DNA of 64,000 nt from DUQX01 sp050948825 (GTDB lineage Bacteria; Bacillota; Dethiobacteria; DTU022; UBA8154). The translations under genes were made by a program, and so were the position numbers. This document shows, in pieces, positions 18,290 through 27,007 of the stretch. The stretch lies in assembly GCA_050948825.1 (NCBI GenBank), contig JBMNEO010000003.1:310001-374000 (forward strand), written 5' to 3'. The notes under the pieces are model-generated. The model ran no database searches and was not told the DNA's origin. It saw nothing but the letters and a program-made list of their open reading frames with translations. Position 1 is the first letter of the stretch. Every line of letters starts with the position of its first letter.

Positions 18290-18985
18290 CTAAATAAAAC
18301 CTTTTTCTTTGAAGCTCAAGTACCTGCCCTCTCCGACGATAATATGGTCCAGCACATTAATTCCGAGTATTTTGCCCGCTTCCGCCACTCTTTTGGTAAC
18401 CTCCATATCTTCACGGCTTGGGGCAGGATCACCGCTGGGATGATTATGTACTAAAATAACTGCAGCTGCACTTTTTTTTACCGCAAGATTATAAATTTCG
18501 CGGGGATGTACTATAGAAGAATTAAGGCTTCCAATGGAAATGTCCTCAATAGAGATAATCTGGTTTTTTGTATTAAGCAGAATTACTTTAAAATATTCCT
18601 TGTGATAATAGCGCATCTCTTCCATTAAAAAATTTGCCACTTCCTGTGGAGAGCTCAAGGATAGACTTGCCGGCCGCAGCGCCGAAGCCATGCGCCTGCC
18701 CAGTTCCAGTGCCGCTTTTATTTGAACAGCTTTCGCCAGTCCTATCCCTTTGATTTCCTGCAGTTCTTCCAGGGTATAATCAGGCAGGAAGCGCAAACCG
18801 CCTGCCTGGGATATAATTCTTTCCGCCAGTTGTATCGCTGTCGTTTCAGAATAGCCTGTCCTAAGCAGAATTGCAAGTAATTCTGCATTGGAAAGTTTAT
18901 CTGCCCCCTGTTCCTTCATTTTTTCCCGTGGCCGTTCTTCTAAAGGTAATTCTTTAATCGTAATTTTCTTTTCCGCCTCAATCAT
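18290..18985 (-). CDS. radC: RadC-family JAB-domain protein
   Basis: This 231-residue protein has a helix-hairpin-helix-like N-terminal part (PDYTLEELQEIKGIGLAKAVQIKAALELG, near residues 60-90) and a C-terminal JAMM metalloprotease-like domain with the zinc motif HNHPSGDPAPSRED near residue 180. The old role in DNA repair is not supported by later work, and its biochemical function remains open. Association with maf and mreB is a standard Firmicutes arrangement. It overlaps maf by 8 bases. Confidence 0.93.
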   Translation of the reverse strand: MIEAEKKITIKELPLEERPREKMKEQGADKLSNAELLAILLRTGYSETTAIQLAERIISQAGGLRFLPDYTLEELQEIKGIGLAKAVQIKAALELGRRMASALRPASLSLSSPQEVANFLMEEMRYYHKEYFKVILLNTKNQIISIEDISIGSLNSSIVHPREIYNLAVKKSAAAVILVHNHPSGDPAPSREDMEVTKRVAEAGKILGINVLDHIIVGEGRYLSFKEKGFI

Positions 18986-19547
18986 CCCCCTGCCAGACAG
19001 ATATATTCCATTTTTTTAACATCAGAACAACCCTGAAAAGAGGTAATCCGACGACATTAAAAAAACATCCCTGTACCTTTTCAACAAAAACAGCACCCTT
19101 GCCCTGGATAGCATAGACAGCTTTGTCATACGGCTCTGTAGAAGCTGTATATGCCTTAATCTCTTCCTCTTCTATCTCGCGCATCCAGACAAAGGTTTCT
19201 TCCCTGGATACAGCCTCACGTTCCCCTTTGATAAGGGCAACAGCGGTTGCCACCCTGTGAACCCTGCCGCTTAAAAGCCGCAGCATCATTTGGGCTTCTT
19301 TCTCATCCTTCGGTTTACCGAGCACCCGGTTCTCGCAAACAACAACCGTATCGGCGGCCAGGATGAGATTATGCGGATATTCTGCAGATACACTTTTTGC
19401 CTTGGCCAGGGCAACAGCCTCCAGCGTGTTTTCTGCAGTTATTTCGGGCTCCTCATAACGATTTTTTACCACCTTAAAGGGAATGCCAATTTGTTTTAAT
19501 AATTGGGCACGCCGCGGCGATGCAGAAGCCAAAATCAATTGCTCCAA
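18978..19547 (-). CDS. maf: Maf-family nucleoside triphosphate pyrophosphatase
   Basis: Maf proteins hydrolyse dTTP, UTP or modified NTPs to monophosphates, acting as house-cleaning enzymes linked to septum control. The start motif LASASPRRAQLLKQIGI (residues 5-21), the AADTVV motif near residue 65 and the KPKDEKEA segment near 78 are family hallmarks. Length 189 is normal. The start is a TTG with GGAGG 7 bases upstream. It leads the maf-radC transcript. Confidence 0.94.
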   Translation of the reverse strand: MEQLILASASPRRAQLLKQIGIPFKVVKNRYEEPEITAENTLEAVALAKAKSVSAEYPHNLILAADTVVVCENRVLGKPKDEKEAQMMLRLLSGRVHRVATAVALIKGEREAVSREETFVWMREIEEEEIKAYTASTEPYDKAVYAIQGKGAVFVEKVQGCFFNVVGLPLFRVVLMLKKWNISVWQGDD

Positions 19548-19593
19548 TATTAAACCTCCGTAGGGTTAATAAATTATTCCGGTCAAACAGTAT

Positions 19594-20187
19594 TCAGCCC
19601 CGGAAACCGGTAGCTTTGCCGGAAGGAACCCCTAAACTGCCTGAAATATTTATTGAACGACCGATCCTCAGGCCGGCATGGCCGGCGGCTTTTTCCAGAT
19701 AAATTGCCGCCAAACCTGTAAAGAAACCTGTCGGAACTGCCAGCAGAAGCAAAAACGGCAGATAACCTCTAAATAACATAAAGTTCTGAACCAGCAGCGC
19801 AGCCAGCGCCAGCTGAACAATATTGAAAGTAACCGCTCCCGCCAGGCTAACAGAGATCAAGGATATTTTCCGCCTGTAATACGGATACATAAACAGGCTC
19901 ATCATAAGCGAGCTCGCCAGGGCACCGCAAAAACTGAGGTAAAAACCAAAACCCATAAAATTTCCTATGATAAGGCTGCCGACAATACTGCGCAGGGAAG
20001 CGACGGTAAGGCCGCCACGGCAACCGTAAAAAACAATAGCCAACAGGGTAATAATATTGGCCAGGCCAAGTTTCGCGCCCGGTATAGGAATTGGAACAGG
20101 AATAGCCGCCTCGACCGTATGCACAGCTACTGCAAAAGCTACCAGCAAAGCCATATATACCAGTTCAAATGTTTTACTGAGTTTCAT
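19594..20187 (-). CDS. Gx transporter family membrane protein (heptaprenyl diphosphate synthase component I type)
   Basis: This protein of 197 residues has five to six membrane segments and conserved PVPIPIPGAKLGLANIITLLAI near the N-terminus. It belongs to the 'Gx transporter' family, often labelled heptaprenyl diphosphate synthase component I, and resembles small ECF-like substrate-binding membrane proteins. The family commonly sits beside ApbE and Rnf or NQR genes, as it does here (43 bases after apbE). The transported substrate is unknown. The prenyl synthase name is probably misleading, since the fold is a membrane protein. Confidence 0.78.
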   Translation of the reverse strand: MKLSKTFELVYMALLVAFAVAVHTVEAAIPVPIPIPGAKLGLANIITLLAIVFYGCRGGLTVASLRSIVGSLIIGNFMGFGFYLSFCGALASSLMMSLFMYPYYRRKISLISVSLAGAVTFNIVQLALAALLVQNFMLFRGYLPFLLLLAVPTGFFTGLAAIYLEKAAGHAGLRIGRSINISGSLGVPSGKATGFRG

Positions 20188-20229
20188 AAACTACACCCCT
20201 TAATTGCAGAAAACCTCCGGGTGGATAAT

Positions 20230-21249
20230 TTATTTCATAATTTCCAGGTTATCTGCCAAACCCGAACTTGCGAATATTTCGCCCTGCTTATCTATAATGA
20301 CTCCTTCTATGCCGTCAAGCCTTTCCAGCAATTCCAATCCATCTTCCAGGCCTAAAACAAAGACAGCTGTTGATAAAGCATCAGCCGTAATCGTATCGGG
20401 AGCCAGTATGCTTACACTTGAGATACCGGCTGCGGGATATCCTGTTTTTGGATCGATGATATGGTGATATTTTTCCCCGCCAGCCTCAAAAAAACGCTGA
20501 TAATCTCCCGAAGTCGCTATGCTGCCTTCCTCAACATCCAAAACAGCTGTCAACCTTTGTGATTCAAATGGATCCTGAATAGCTATTCTCCACATTTCGC
20601 CGGAAGACTTCGTGCCGGCAACACTAATATCCCCACCGGCGTTGATAAACAACGCTGAAACGGAAGAATTATCCACAATTTTTAGACCCCGATCGACAAT
20701 ATATCCTTTAGCAATACCCCCCAGGTCTATTTTCATTCCGGGTTGGGGTAAAAAAACAGTAGAAGAAGCCTCGTCGATCTCAACCTCCCTGTAGTTAACC
20801 AGCGGTAGAACTTCTTCGAGATCATTTTGGGAAGGGATAGCGGGCTCATCCGTTTTAAAACCCCATAAGTCAAGAAGGGGCGCCACCGTAGGATCAAATG
20901 CTCCACCCGACATCTCTGCTACCTCAAGTGCCTTCTGTAATACAAAAACCGTTTCAGGGCTGACTTTTACAGCTTCCCGGCCGGCAGCCTCATTTATGCG
21001 CCTGATATCGCTGCCGGTTATATGGCTGCTGAAAATGCTTTCCAGCAGTTTCATCTCCGTTTCAATTTCATTTGCAAGTTTAACATACTGCTTATTGCTC
21101 ATGCCGTTTCCATAAATAGTAATATCCACTTTGGTATCCATTAAAAAAACCGTTTTTTCATATTTATCTTCACCGGAGCAGCCCATTATATTAAATATAA
21201 ATAGCAGCATTAATAGTAGAATAATTACCGTTTTCAAGGAAAATCTCAT
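20230..21249 (-). CDS. apbE: FAD:protein FMN transferase (ApbE), lipoprotein
   Basis: ApbE transfers FMN from FAD onto a threonine of proteins such as RnfG and RnfD. This 339-residue protein has a lipoprotein signal ending in NIMGC (cysteine near residue 24). Its motifs include GAFDPTVAPLLDLWGF near residue 131, DLGGIAKGYIVDRGL near 182, INAGGDISVAGT near 205 and HHIIDPKTGYPA near 264. A rnfCDGEAB operon begins 0.8 kb upstream on the same strand, and both RnfD and RnfG contain the expected attachment motifs. This makes Rnf the likely client. A GGGG ribosome site precedes the ATG. Confidence 0.95.
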   Translation of the reverse strand: MRFSLKTVIILLLMLLFIFNIMGCSGEDKYEKTVFLMDTKVDITIYGNGMSNKQYVKLANEIETEMKLLESIFSSHITGSDIRRINEAAGREAVKVSPETVFVLQKALEVAEMSGGAFDPTVAPLLDLWGFKTDEPAIPSQNDLEEVLPLVNYREVEIDEASSTVFLPQPGMKIDLGGIAKGYIVDRGLKIVDNSSVSALFINAGGDISVAGTKSSGEMWRIAIQDPFESQRLTAVLDVEEGSIATSGDYQRFFEAGGEKYHHIIDPKTGYPAAGISSVSILAPDTITADALSTAVFVLGLEDGLELLERLDGIEGVIIDKQGEIFASSGLADNLEIMK

Positions 21250-21345
21250 TAATTAACCCCTTTCGACATACTACGGTCCTTGTACATAGTAGCATTTTTA
21301 CCTGTGTTAATCAAGGTATATGAAAGGGGAAAACCTGGTGGCAGG

Positions 21346-21410
21346 ATGCGACAGGGGACGGTTCTCACTGTCGCACTATTTGCGACAGTGAGAACCGTCC
21401 CCTGTCGCAT
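21346..21410. repeat. Perfect 30-bp inverted repeat of the GGGACGGTTCT family
   Basis: Two perfect complementary 30-base arms (21346-21375 and 21381-21410) flank a 5-base loop. Each arm is itself a small palindrome: TGCGACAG and its complement CTGTCGCA flank the 13-base core GGGACGGTTCTCA. The right arm shares one base with the stop codon of moaC. Copies of the same core occur at 31.5 kb and 52.5 kb. The structure suggests a REP/MITE-like mobile palindrome. It may also act as a terminator-like hairpin. Confidence 0.9.
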
Positions 21411-21889
21411 TACGGGCGATAGTAATGGCCGCTTTTTCCCCCCCTTTTTTCAAGTAAGCAAATCCGGCCAATTTCCATACCGCGATCAACTGCCTTGCAC
21501 ATATCGTATACCGTTAGGGCAGCAACACTTACCGCGGTAAGCGCTTCCATTTCAACTCCCGTCTTACCGCTGACCTTTACAACTGCTTCAATCACCAGAC
21601 AGTTTTCTTCCTCTATGAAATAAAATTGCAGGTCAACTCCTGAAATTGGCAATGGGTGACTCATCGGTATAAGATAAGGGGTTTGTTTAGCCCCCATAAC
21701 TCCCGCAACCTGTGCAACCCCCAAAACATCCCCTTTGGCCATTTTTCCGGCTTTAATTCTCTGCAAGGTTTCTTTCTCCATAAATACTTTTGCCTGTGCT
21801 TTTGCAAGGCGATCGGTTATATCCTTTCCGCTGACATCAACCATTCGCCCTCTACCCTGTTCATTAAAATGTGTTAACTCTTCGTTCAA
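21410..21889 (-). CDS. moaC: Cyclic pyranopterin monophosphate synthase MoaC
   Basis: MoaC converts the MoaA product to cyclic pyranopterin monophosphate in molybdenum cofactor synthesis. This 159-residue protein starts LTHFNEQGRGRMVDVSGKD and contains LIPMSHPLPISGVDL near residue 74, VKVSGKTGVEMEALTAVSVAALTVYDMCKAVDR near 108-140 and the late KSGHY. No other moa gene is adjacent. The start is a TTG with GGTGAT upstream. The stop codon directly abuts an inverted repeat, so transcription probably ends there. Confidence 0.96.
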   Translation of the reverse strand: MNEELTHFNEQGRGRMVDVSGKDITDRLAKAQAKVFMEKETLQRIKAGKMAKGDVLGVAQVAGVMGAKQTPYLIPMSHPLPISGVDLQFYFIEEENCLVIEAVVKVSGKTGVEMEALTAVSVAALTVYDMCKAVDRGMEIGRICLLEKRGGKSGHYYRP

Positions 21890-21964
21890 ATTTAATCACC
21901 ATGCCTTAAAAGAATTTAGGTTATTTTATTCCTCTTCAATATTAATATCCCTTTAGATATAAAG

Positions 21965-21992
21965 AAACGGCAGGAAAAGCCCTGCCGTTTTT
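21965..21992 (-). terminator. Terminator of the rnf operon
   Basis: A perfect 10-bp stem (AAACGGCAGG with CCTGCCGTTT) and a 6-base loop lie 18 bases after the rnfB stop and end in TTTCTTT on the minus strand. It also has a T run on the plus strand. Confidence 0.85.
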
Positions 21993-22009
21993 ATCAAGAG
22001 AGGATTATC

Positions 22010-22822
22010 TTAGCCAACCGCTATTTTCACCACATCCCTCATTGCATCACGCTTGCAGAAATCCAAGCATTCTCCACAATCATTACACTTATCGCTATCA
22101 ATAAAAGCAAGGTTATTTTCTACAACGATAGCTTCCTGTGGGCAGCCTTTGATACAGGCTTTACAACCGATACAGCCTACCTCGCATGCATCACTGACAG
22201 CCTTACCGCGGTCTTTGGAGTTGCAGAGAATTACCTTGCCGGTACGATTGGCATTTACTATATAAATAACATCACGCGGGCAGGCTTTCGCGCAGATACC
22301 GCAACCGGTACAGTTCTCCACGTCCACAACTGGTAAGCCGTTCTCGCCCATATGCATAGCATCAAAGGGACAAACCTCTACACAGGTGCCAAGACCCAGA
22401 CAACCATACTGGCAGGCTTTAAACCCTTTTCCGTACATCATGGCAGCTTTGCAATCAGGTACACCTTGATAATAGAATTTATTGCGGGCAACTTCATTTG
22501 TCCCCACACAACGCACCTCGGCAATTTTTTTATCTACAGAGGCGGCCGATTCTGCTCCCATAACTTCACAAATGTTATTACAAACATCTTTCCCCCCGGG
22601 AACACAGCAATCAATAGCCGCCTCACCCTTTACTGCTTTTTCAGCATAATCTGCACAACCGGCAAACCCGCAGGCCCCGCAGTTTGCACCGGGAAGCAGG
22701 TCGCATACTGTTTCTACCCTGGGGTCCTCGTCCACTGCGAAGCGCTGGGCGGAGTAAGCTAAAAAACCTCCGATTAGCAGGCCTAACCCTCCGATTATTA
22801 CTAACGCCAGAACAAAATCCAC
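22010..22822 (-). CDS. rnfB: Rnf complex subunit RnfB (Fe-S electron-transfer protein)
   Basis: RnfB passes electrons from ferredoxin into the membrane Rnf complex. This 270-residue protein has an N-terminal membrane segment (about residues 3-25). Next comes the Fe-S domain motif CDLLPGANCGACGFAGC near residue 41, then two pairs of ferredoxin-type CxxCxxCxxxCP motifs in the C-terminal half (CVEVCP, CTGCGICAKACP, CIGCKACIKGCP, CNDCGECLDFC). The start is GTG after AGGAGGTG. It is last in rnfCDGEAB, and a strong terminator follows. Confidence 0.97.
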   Translation of the reverse strand: MDFVLALVIIGGLGLLIGGFLAYSAQRFAVDEDPRVETVCDLLPGANCGACGFAGCADYAEKAVKGEAAIDCCVPGGKDVCNNICEVMGAESAASVDKKIAEVRCVGTNEVARNKFYYQGVPDCKAAMMYGKGFKACQYGCLGLGTCVEVCPFDAMHMGENGLPVVDVENCTGCGICAKACPRDVIYIVNANRTGKVILCNSKDRGKAVSDACEVGCIGCKACIKGCPQEAIVVENNLAFIDSDKCNDCGECLDFCKRDAMRDVVKIAVG

Positions 22823-22842
22823 CTTGTTTCACCTCCTATATA

Positions 22843-23430
22843 CTATAAAGTCATCATTCCCTTGAAGCCCATAAATGCCAGGGAGAGAATCCCGGCAGTA
22901 ACCAGGCTCACGGCAGCACCTCTGAGATAACTGGAGACATCGGCCAGTTCCAGTCTTTCCCTGATCCCAGCCATAATCACCAGGGCAAGGGTAAAACCAA
23001 TTCCTGTAGCAATAGCGTATACTATGGTCTGAATAATATTGTAACCGGCCTGGACATTTAACAGTGCTACGCCCAGGATAGTACAGTTTGTGGTTATCAA
23101 GGGAAGGTAAATACCCATGGCGCGGAAAAGAGTGGGATTGGTCTTCTTCAAAACCGTCTCCACCAGCTGTACCAGCCCGGCTATTACTAAAATAAAGGTT
23201 ATAGTTCTCAGGTATATTAGATCTAAAGGAACTAAAAGAAAAGTATCAATAACCCAGGTCACCACAGCAGACATAGTCATAACAAAGATCACAGCCATGC
23301 CCATACCCATGGAGGTCTCAAGCCGATTGGAAACCCCCAGGTAGGGGCAGATACCCAGGAATTGACTCAGGACTATATTATTGGCTAAAATCGCCACAAA
23401 AACAATCGCCAGCAGGTTTACATCCATCAT
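22843..23430 (-). CDS. rnfA: Rnf complex subunit RnfA (membrane)
   Basis: This 195-residue integral membrane subunit has six predicted spans and the family segment NNIVLSQFLGICPYLGVS near residue 16. The membrane cysteine near residue 28 pairs with one in RnfE (in LGMCPTLAV) to ligate a cluster. A second conserved cysteine is in LITTNCTILGVALLN near residue 110. RnfA and RnfE are homologous and insert in opposite orientations. GGAGG precedes the two adjacent ATGs. Confidence 0.96.
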   Translation of the reverse strand: MMDVNLLAIVFVAILANNIVLSQFLGICPYLGVSNRLETSMGMGMAVIFVMTMSAVVTWVIDTFLLVPLDLIYLRTITFILVIAGLVQLVETVLKKTNPTLFRAMGIYLPLITTNCTILGVALLNVQAGYNIIQTIVYAIATGIGFTLALVIMAGIRERLELADVSSYLRGAAVSLVTAGILSLAFMGFKGMMTL

Positions 23431-23452
23431 TCAAGCCTCCTTTTTACGGTAA

Positions 23453-24055
23453 TTATTCAATACCCAGGCGTTTAAACATATAGTTTACGAGGCCAAGCAT
23501 AACACCCAGGGTAATAAAAGCACCCGGAGGGGTAGCCAAAATCCCCATGGGTTCAAAAGCAGTACCCATAATCTGGATATTGAAAATGCTCCCTGCACCG
23601 AAAATCTCCCTGATAATACCGAGAATAGTAAGAGAAAGGGTAAAACCAATTCCCATACCCAGGGCATCGATCACCGAGCGGCTGATAGTATTTTTTCGGG
23701 CAAAAGCTTCAGCCCTCCCCATGATAATACAGTTAACTACTATCAGCGGAATGAATATTCCCAGCGCTTCATGCAACGAGGCAGCATAAGCTTTTAGAGT
23801 CATGTCAACTATGGTTACAAAGGTAGCAATAATTAAAATATAAGCAGGCATCCTGACTTTGGCAGGAATTACATTTCTCAAGGCAGAAATAGCAATATTG
23901 GAGCATACCAGGACAATAAGGGCTGAAATGCCCATTCCAAAACCGTTAATAGCGGTTAATGTAACGGCCAGAGTAGGACACATCCCTAACACAAGGCGGA
24001 AGGTTGGGTTTTCCTTGAAAATCCCCTTTGAAAATTCCTGAGCAAGTGTAGTCAC
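23453..24055 (-). CDS. rnfE: Rnf complex subunit RnfE (membrane)
   Basis: This membrane subunit of about 200 residues is homologous to RnfA. LGMCPTLAVTLTAINGFGMG lies near residue 24 and IPLIVVNCIIMGRAEAFA near residue 104, each with a cluster-ligand cysteine. The frame opens at ATG 24070, but that ATG lies in the ribosome site. GGAGG followed by 8 bases gives a GTG at 24055 as the likely start. The 150 bases upstream, between it and rnfG, hold a small ORF fragment. Confidence 0.95.
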   Translation of the reverse strand: MTTLAQEFSKGIFKENPTFRLVLGMCPTLAVTLTAINGFGMGISALIVLVCSNIAISALRNVIPAKVRMPAYILIIATFVTIVDMTLKAYAASLHEALGIFIPLIVVNCIIMGRAEAFARKNTISRSVIDALGMGIGFTLSLTILGIIREIFGAGSIFNIQIMGTAFEPMGILATPPGAFITLGVMLGLVNYMFKRLGIE

Positions 24056-24087
24056 TTTCTTCACCTCCATCTAGTAAGTCTAAATTC

Positions 24088-24201
24088 TTACTTCAAAACA
24101 TCTGCGACAGCATTGATCACGCCCTGGCGGGTCTGCTCCGGAAACACCGTATCAAATTCCGGGCTTTTGGCAACCCCACCAGATCTGCTTCCGCTTCTCA
24201 A
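24088..24201 (-). pseudogene. 37-codon ORF fragment between rnfG and rnfE resembling an FMN-binding domain tail
   Basis: In the gap between rnfG and rnfE, a frame shifted by one base from rnfG runs 37 codons to a TAA. Its end, TRQGVINAVADVLK, resembles the usual last residues of FMN-binding domains of the RnfG type (SxGVxxAVxxAL), and the stretch before it (SPEFDTVFPEQ) is coding-like. It has no ribosome-binding site at a suitable distance from any start. I read it as the leftover of a duplicated or formerly longer rnfG 3' end. A genuine small peptide is less likely. Confidence 0.4.
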
Positions 24202-24208
24202 CTTATAT

Positions 24209-24733
24209 CTACAGGAAATTTTCTCCGATAATATTCATCACCCGGCGGATAGAGCTTATCATCCCGCTGGTAGACACTGTAGCCCCAGTTACAGTATCGA
24301 CATCCACACCGGCCTCAATGGGATCGGCATAATTTAAGCCTATAACCCTTTCCTGGAAAGTATCTTTGGCAATAACATCGCCGATACCGGCTGTTTCACC
24401 ATGTTCGCTAATCCGAATGCCAACAATATCCCCGGCAGCGTCTACAGCCAGGTCGTAAGCGATTACCCCTCCATAACCGGCGGCCGTAACATTGCCTACC
24501 ACACCAATAAATTGATCGGCAGCATCATAACAGAGATAATAATTCTCCCCGTCAATTGCTTCCTCTTCAGCCCGCTCAACTTCAGGGAAAAATGTTCCCA
24601 TTGCTTCCTGAAACTCAGCCTTAGCCCTCGCCTCGATCACAGGCTGCGTTACTCCATTAACCAGGGAAAGCAGGCCGCCACAAATAACCCCAATAATCAG
24701 CAAGGTCAACACCATTTTATAGCTTTCACGCAC
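24209..24733 (-). CDS. rnfG: Rnf complex subunit RnfG (covalent FMN)
   Basis: This 174-residue subunit has one N-terminal membrane span (about residues 9-27) and an extracytoplasmic FMN-binding domain. The FMN attachment site is DTVTGATVSTSGM, where the threonine of TGAT carries FMN placed by ApbE, near residue 148. A GTG start has GAGGTGAAG upstream. The gene overlaps rnfD by 8 bases. Two stop codons close the frame, followed by the coding-like fragment at 24088-24201. Confidence 0.95.
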   Translation of the reverse strand: MRESYKMVLTLLIIGVICGGLLSLVNGVTQPVIEARAKAEFQEAMGTFFPEVERAEEEAIDGENYYLCYDAADQFIGVVGNVTAAGYGGVIAYDLAVDAAGDIVGIRISEHGETAGIGDVIAKDTFQERVIGLNYADPIEAGVDVDTVTGATVSTSGMISSIRRVMNIIGENFL

Positions 24734-25655
24734 TTTTCTTCACCTCCCCGAATTTCTTCGGCAAAGTAAAGTTATCGATCAGGGGAGTAAGTCCGTTCAT
24801 TAACAGGATACCAAAGGTTACACCTTCAGGCAAAGAACCATAAAGGCGGATGAGCATGGTGACCACTCCGCAACCCACTCCGAAAATAATTTTCCCCGTC
24901 TTTGTAACGGGCGAAGTAACCATATCGGTTGCCATAAAAAGCGCACCCAGCAGTACACCTCCGGCCAGAACATGATAAAGGCCCATTGAAAATCCTCCGC
25001 TGATTAAACCCAGGATGAAAACCACACCGATAAATCCTCCGGGAATGCGCCAATCTATATGCCCTCTGTAAAAGAGCCAGATAGCGCCAATAATCAGGGC
25101 TATAGCGGAAGTTTCCCCTAAGGAACCCGTAACAGTACCTATAAAAAGATCAACCAGGGAAGCGTCATAAGTAGCAAGCGGAGACGCCTTTGTAACCGCA
25201 TCCGCAGCTAAACCGAAGGGTACCGGTTTTAACCAGACGTTGCCCGCTATGTGACCTCCCCAGGATACCACGAGGACTGCCCGTCCAACCAGGGCAGGGT
25301 TAAAAATATTGTTACCTATCCCTCCATAAATTTGTTTACCAATAGCAATAGCAACAACAGAACCGATAACTACCACCCACCAGGGCGGGGCAGGGGGGAG
25401 AGTCATCGCCAAGAGCAACCCCGTTACTGCCGCACTGCCATCCCCGAAGAAATCCCCTTTACGTAGAATAATTGCCTCAGTAACCATAGCTGCCACCATA
25501 GCTATGATCATCGTTACCAGAGCACGGTAGCCAAAAAGAAATACAGCCATTAATGCTACAGGAAAAAGCGCTACCAGCACATCCACCATTATGCTCCGAA
25601 TATTTTCCGGGGATTTAATGTGCGGGGATGAAGATACTACCAGTTTTTTAGCCAT
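24726..25655 (-). CDS. rnfD: Rnf complex subunit RnfD (membrane, covalent FMN)
   Basis: This 309-residue integral membrane subunit has about nine spans. The covalent FMN site appears as ATDMVTSPVTKTGK near residue 241, with the S/TxAT-like threonine in the family position. RnfD and RnfG form the ion-translocating path. The gene starts 23 bases after rnfC. It helps define the standard clostridial order C-D-G-E-A-B. Confidence 0.95.
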   Translation of the reverse strand: MAKKLVVSSSPHIKSPENIRSIMVDVLVALFPVALMAVFLFGYRALVTMIIAMVAAMVTEAIILRKGDFFGDGSAAVTGLLLAMTLPPAPPWWVVVIGSVVAIAIGKQIYGGIGNNIFNPALVGRAVLVVSWGGHIAGNVWLKPVPFGLAADAVTKASPLATYDASLVDLFIGTVTGSLGETSAIALIIGAIWLFYRGHIDWRIPGGFIGVVFILGLISGGFSMGLYHVLAGGVLLGALFMATDMVTSPVTKTGKIIFGVGCGVVTMLIRLYGSLPEGVTFGILLMNGLTPLIDNFTLPKKFGEVKKSA

Positions 25656-25678
25656 TTTTTTATCCCTCCATTTCCTTG

Positions 25679-27007
25679 CTACTTTCTCCTGCTGGCTGCA
25701 ATTTCCCCTTTAGCAATGCGAATCCACTGAACCAGGGGTCTTTTGGCAGGGCAAGTATAAGTGCAACTCCCGCACTCAAAACAATCCATTGCGCCATACT
25801 TTTCTGCAAGATCCATTTTATGCTTTTCCGAAGCGGAAGCAATAAAATTGGGAAGCAGGTTCATCGGGCATACTTCCACACACTTACCGCATTTAATACA
25901 CGCACTGATGGGATACTCCTGGACAAACTCCTCGGTTAAGATTAACACTCCCGACGTTCCTTTAATAACCGGAACATCGTCCGTAGGTTGTGCCAGGCCC
26001 ATCATAGGACCTCCCAGAATTAACTTACGGGCATTATCCTTCATACCACCGCATTGCTTAATAATGTCTTTAACAAGAGTTCCATTTTTTACAATAAGAT
26101 TACCCGGCTTTTTGATACCAGGCCCGGTTACAGTAAGGACCCTCTCGTAAAGAGGTTTACCCAGCTTGATAGCCTCAGCCATAGCGACCGCTGTCCCAGT
26201 ATTCTGGTTGACGACATTAACGGCCATAGGAAGAGCCCCGGGAGGCACCTCTCTTCCGGTAGTGGCTTTAATAAGCATTTTCTCCGCTCCCTGGGGGTAC
26301 TTTGTATGCAAGGAATGAATCTCAATATCGTACTCCCCACGGTTTTCCGCTACTGACTTTTGCATGTTTGCAATAGCGTCGGGCTTATTATCCTCAATTC
26401 CGATAATCCCCTTTTCAGCGCCTAGAGCCTTCATAAAAGCTTTTAATCCATAGACAATATCATCCGCTCTCTCCAACATCAGGGCATGGTCGGCTGTGAG
26501 AAAAGGTTCACATTCTGCCGCGTTAATAATTACAGTATCAATAGCAATATCCGGTGGCGGTGCCAGCTTTACATGCGTTGGGAAAGTAGCCCCTCCCAGG
26601 CCGACTAAACCGGCATCCTTTGCGATCTGCTTAATTTCATCGGATGTCAGTTCTTCCAGGGGCTTACCGGGCTGCATGCCCTCATATGGCGTATCCAAAC
26701 CGTCATTTTCAATAAAAATTGCGGTTACTGGATTACCCAATGGATGGTTATAAGGTTCTATCTTGGTTACTTTTCCGGAAACGCTGGCAAAGATCGGAGC
26801 TGATACAAAACCCTTTGGCTCACCGATCTTCTGCCCAACCTTCACTTCATCTCCCACCTGTACAACAGCTTCACAGGGTGCCCCTATATTCTGATGTAAA
26901 GGTATAATAACCTGTGATGGCGGGCGGGCGGGAGTAATGGATATCCCGGCTGTAAATTCCTTATAATAGCTGGGATGTATACCACCTACGAAACTCCGTT
27001 CACTCAT
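25679..27007 (-). CDS. rnfC: Rnf complex subunit RnfC (NADH/FMN-binding, two 4Fe-4S)
   Basis: RnfC is the peripheral subunit that exchanges electrons with NAD. This 442-residue protein has the NADH/FMN region with GGATFPTHVKL near residue 136 and AAECEPFLTADHALM near 162. Two ferredoxin motifs follow at the C-terminus (CIKCGKCVEVCP and CFECGSCTYTCP, near residues 365 and 404). The GTG at 27019 lies within the ribosome site AAGGGGTGA, so the ATG at 27007 is the likely start. It heads the operon. The 540-base upstream gap presumably carries the promoter, but no strong match was recognised on this strand. Confidence 0.96.
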   Translation of the reverse strand: MSERSFVGGIHPSYYKEFTAGISITPARPPSQVIIPLHQNIGAPCEAVVQVGDEVKVGQKIGEPKGFVSAPIFASVSGKVTKIEPYNHPLGNPVTAIFIENDGLDTPYEGMQPGKPLEELTSDEIKQIAKDAGLVGLGGATFPTHVKLAPPPDIAIDTVIINAAECEPFLTADHALMLERADDIVYGLKAFMKALGAEKGIIGIEDNKPDAIANMQKSVAENRGEYDIEIHSLHTKYPQGAEKMLIKATTGREVPPGALPMAVNVVNQNTGTAVAMAEAIKLGKPLYERVLTVTGPGIKKPGNLIVKNGTLVKDIIKQCGGMKDNARKLILGGPMMGLAQPTDDVPVIKGTSGVLILTEEFVQEYPISACIKCGKCVEVCPMNLLPNFIASASEKHKMDLAEKYGAMDCFECGSCTYTCPAKRPLVQWIRIAKGEIAASRRK

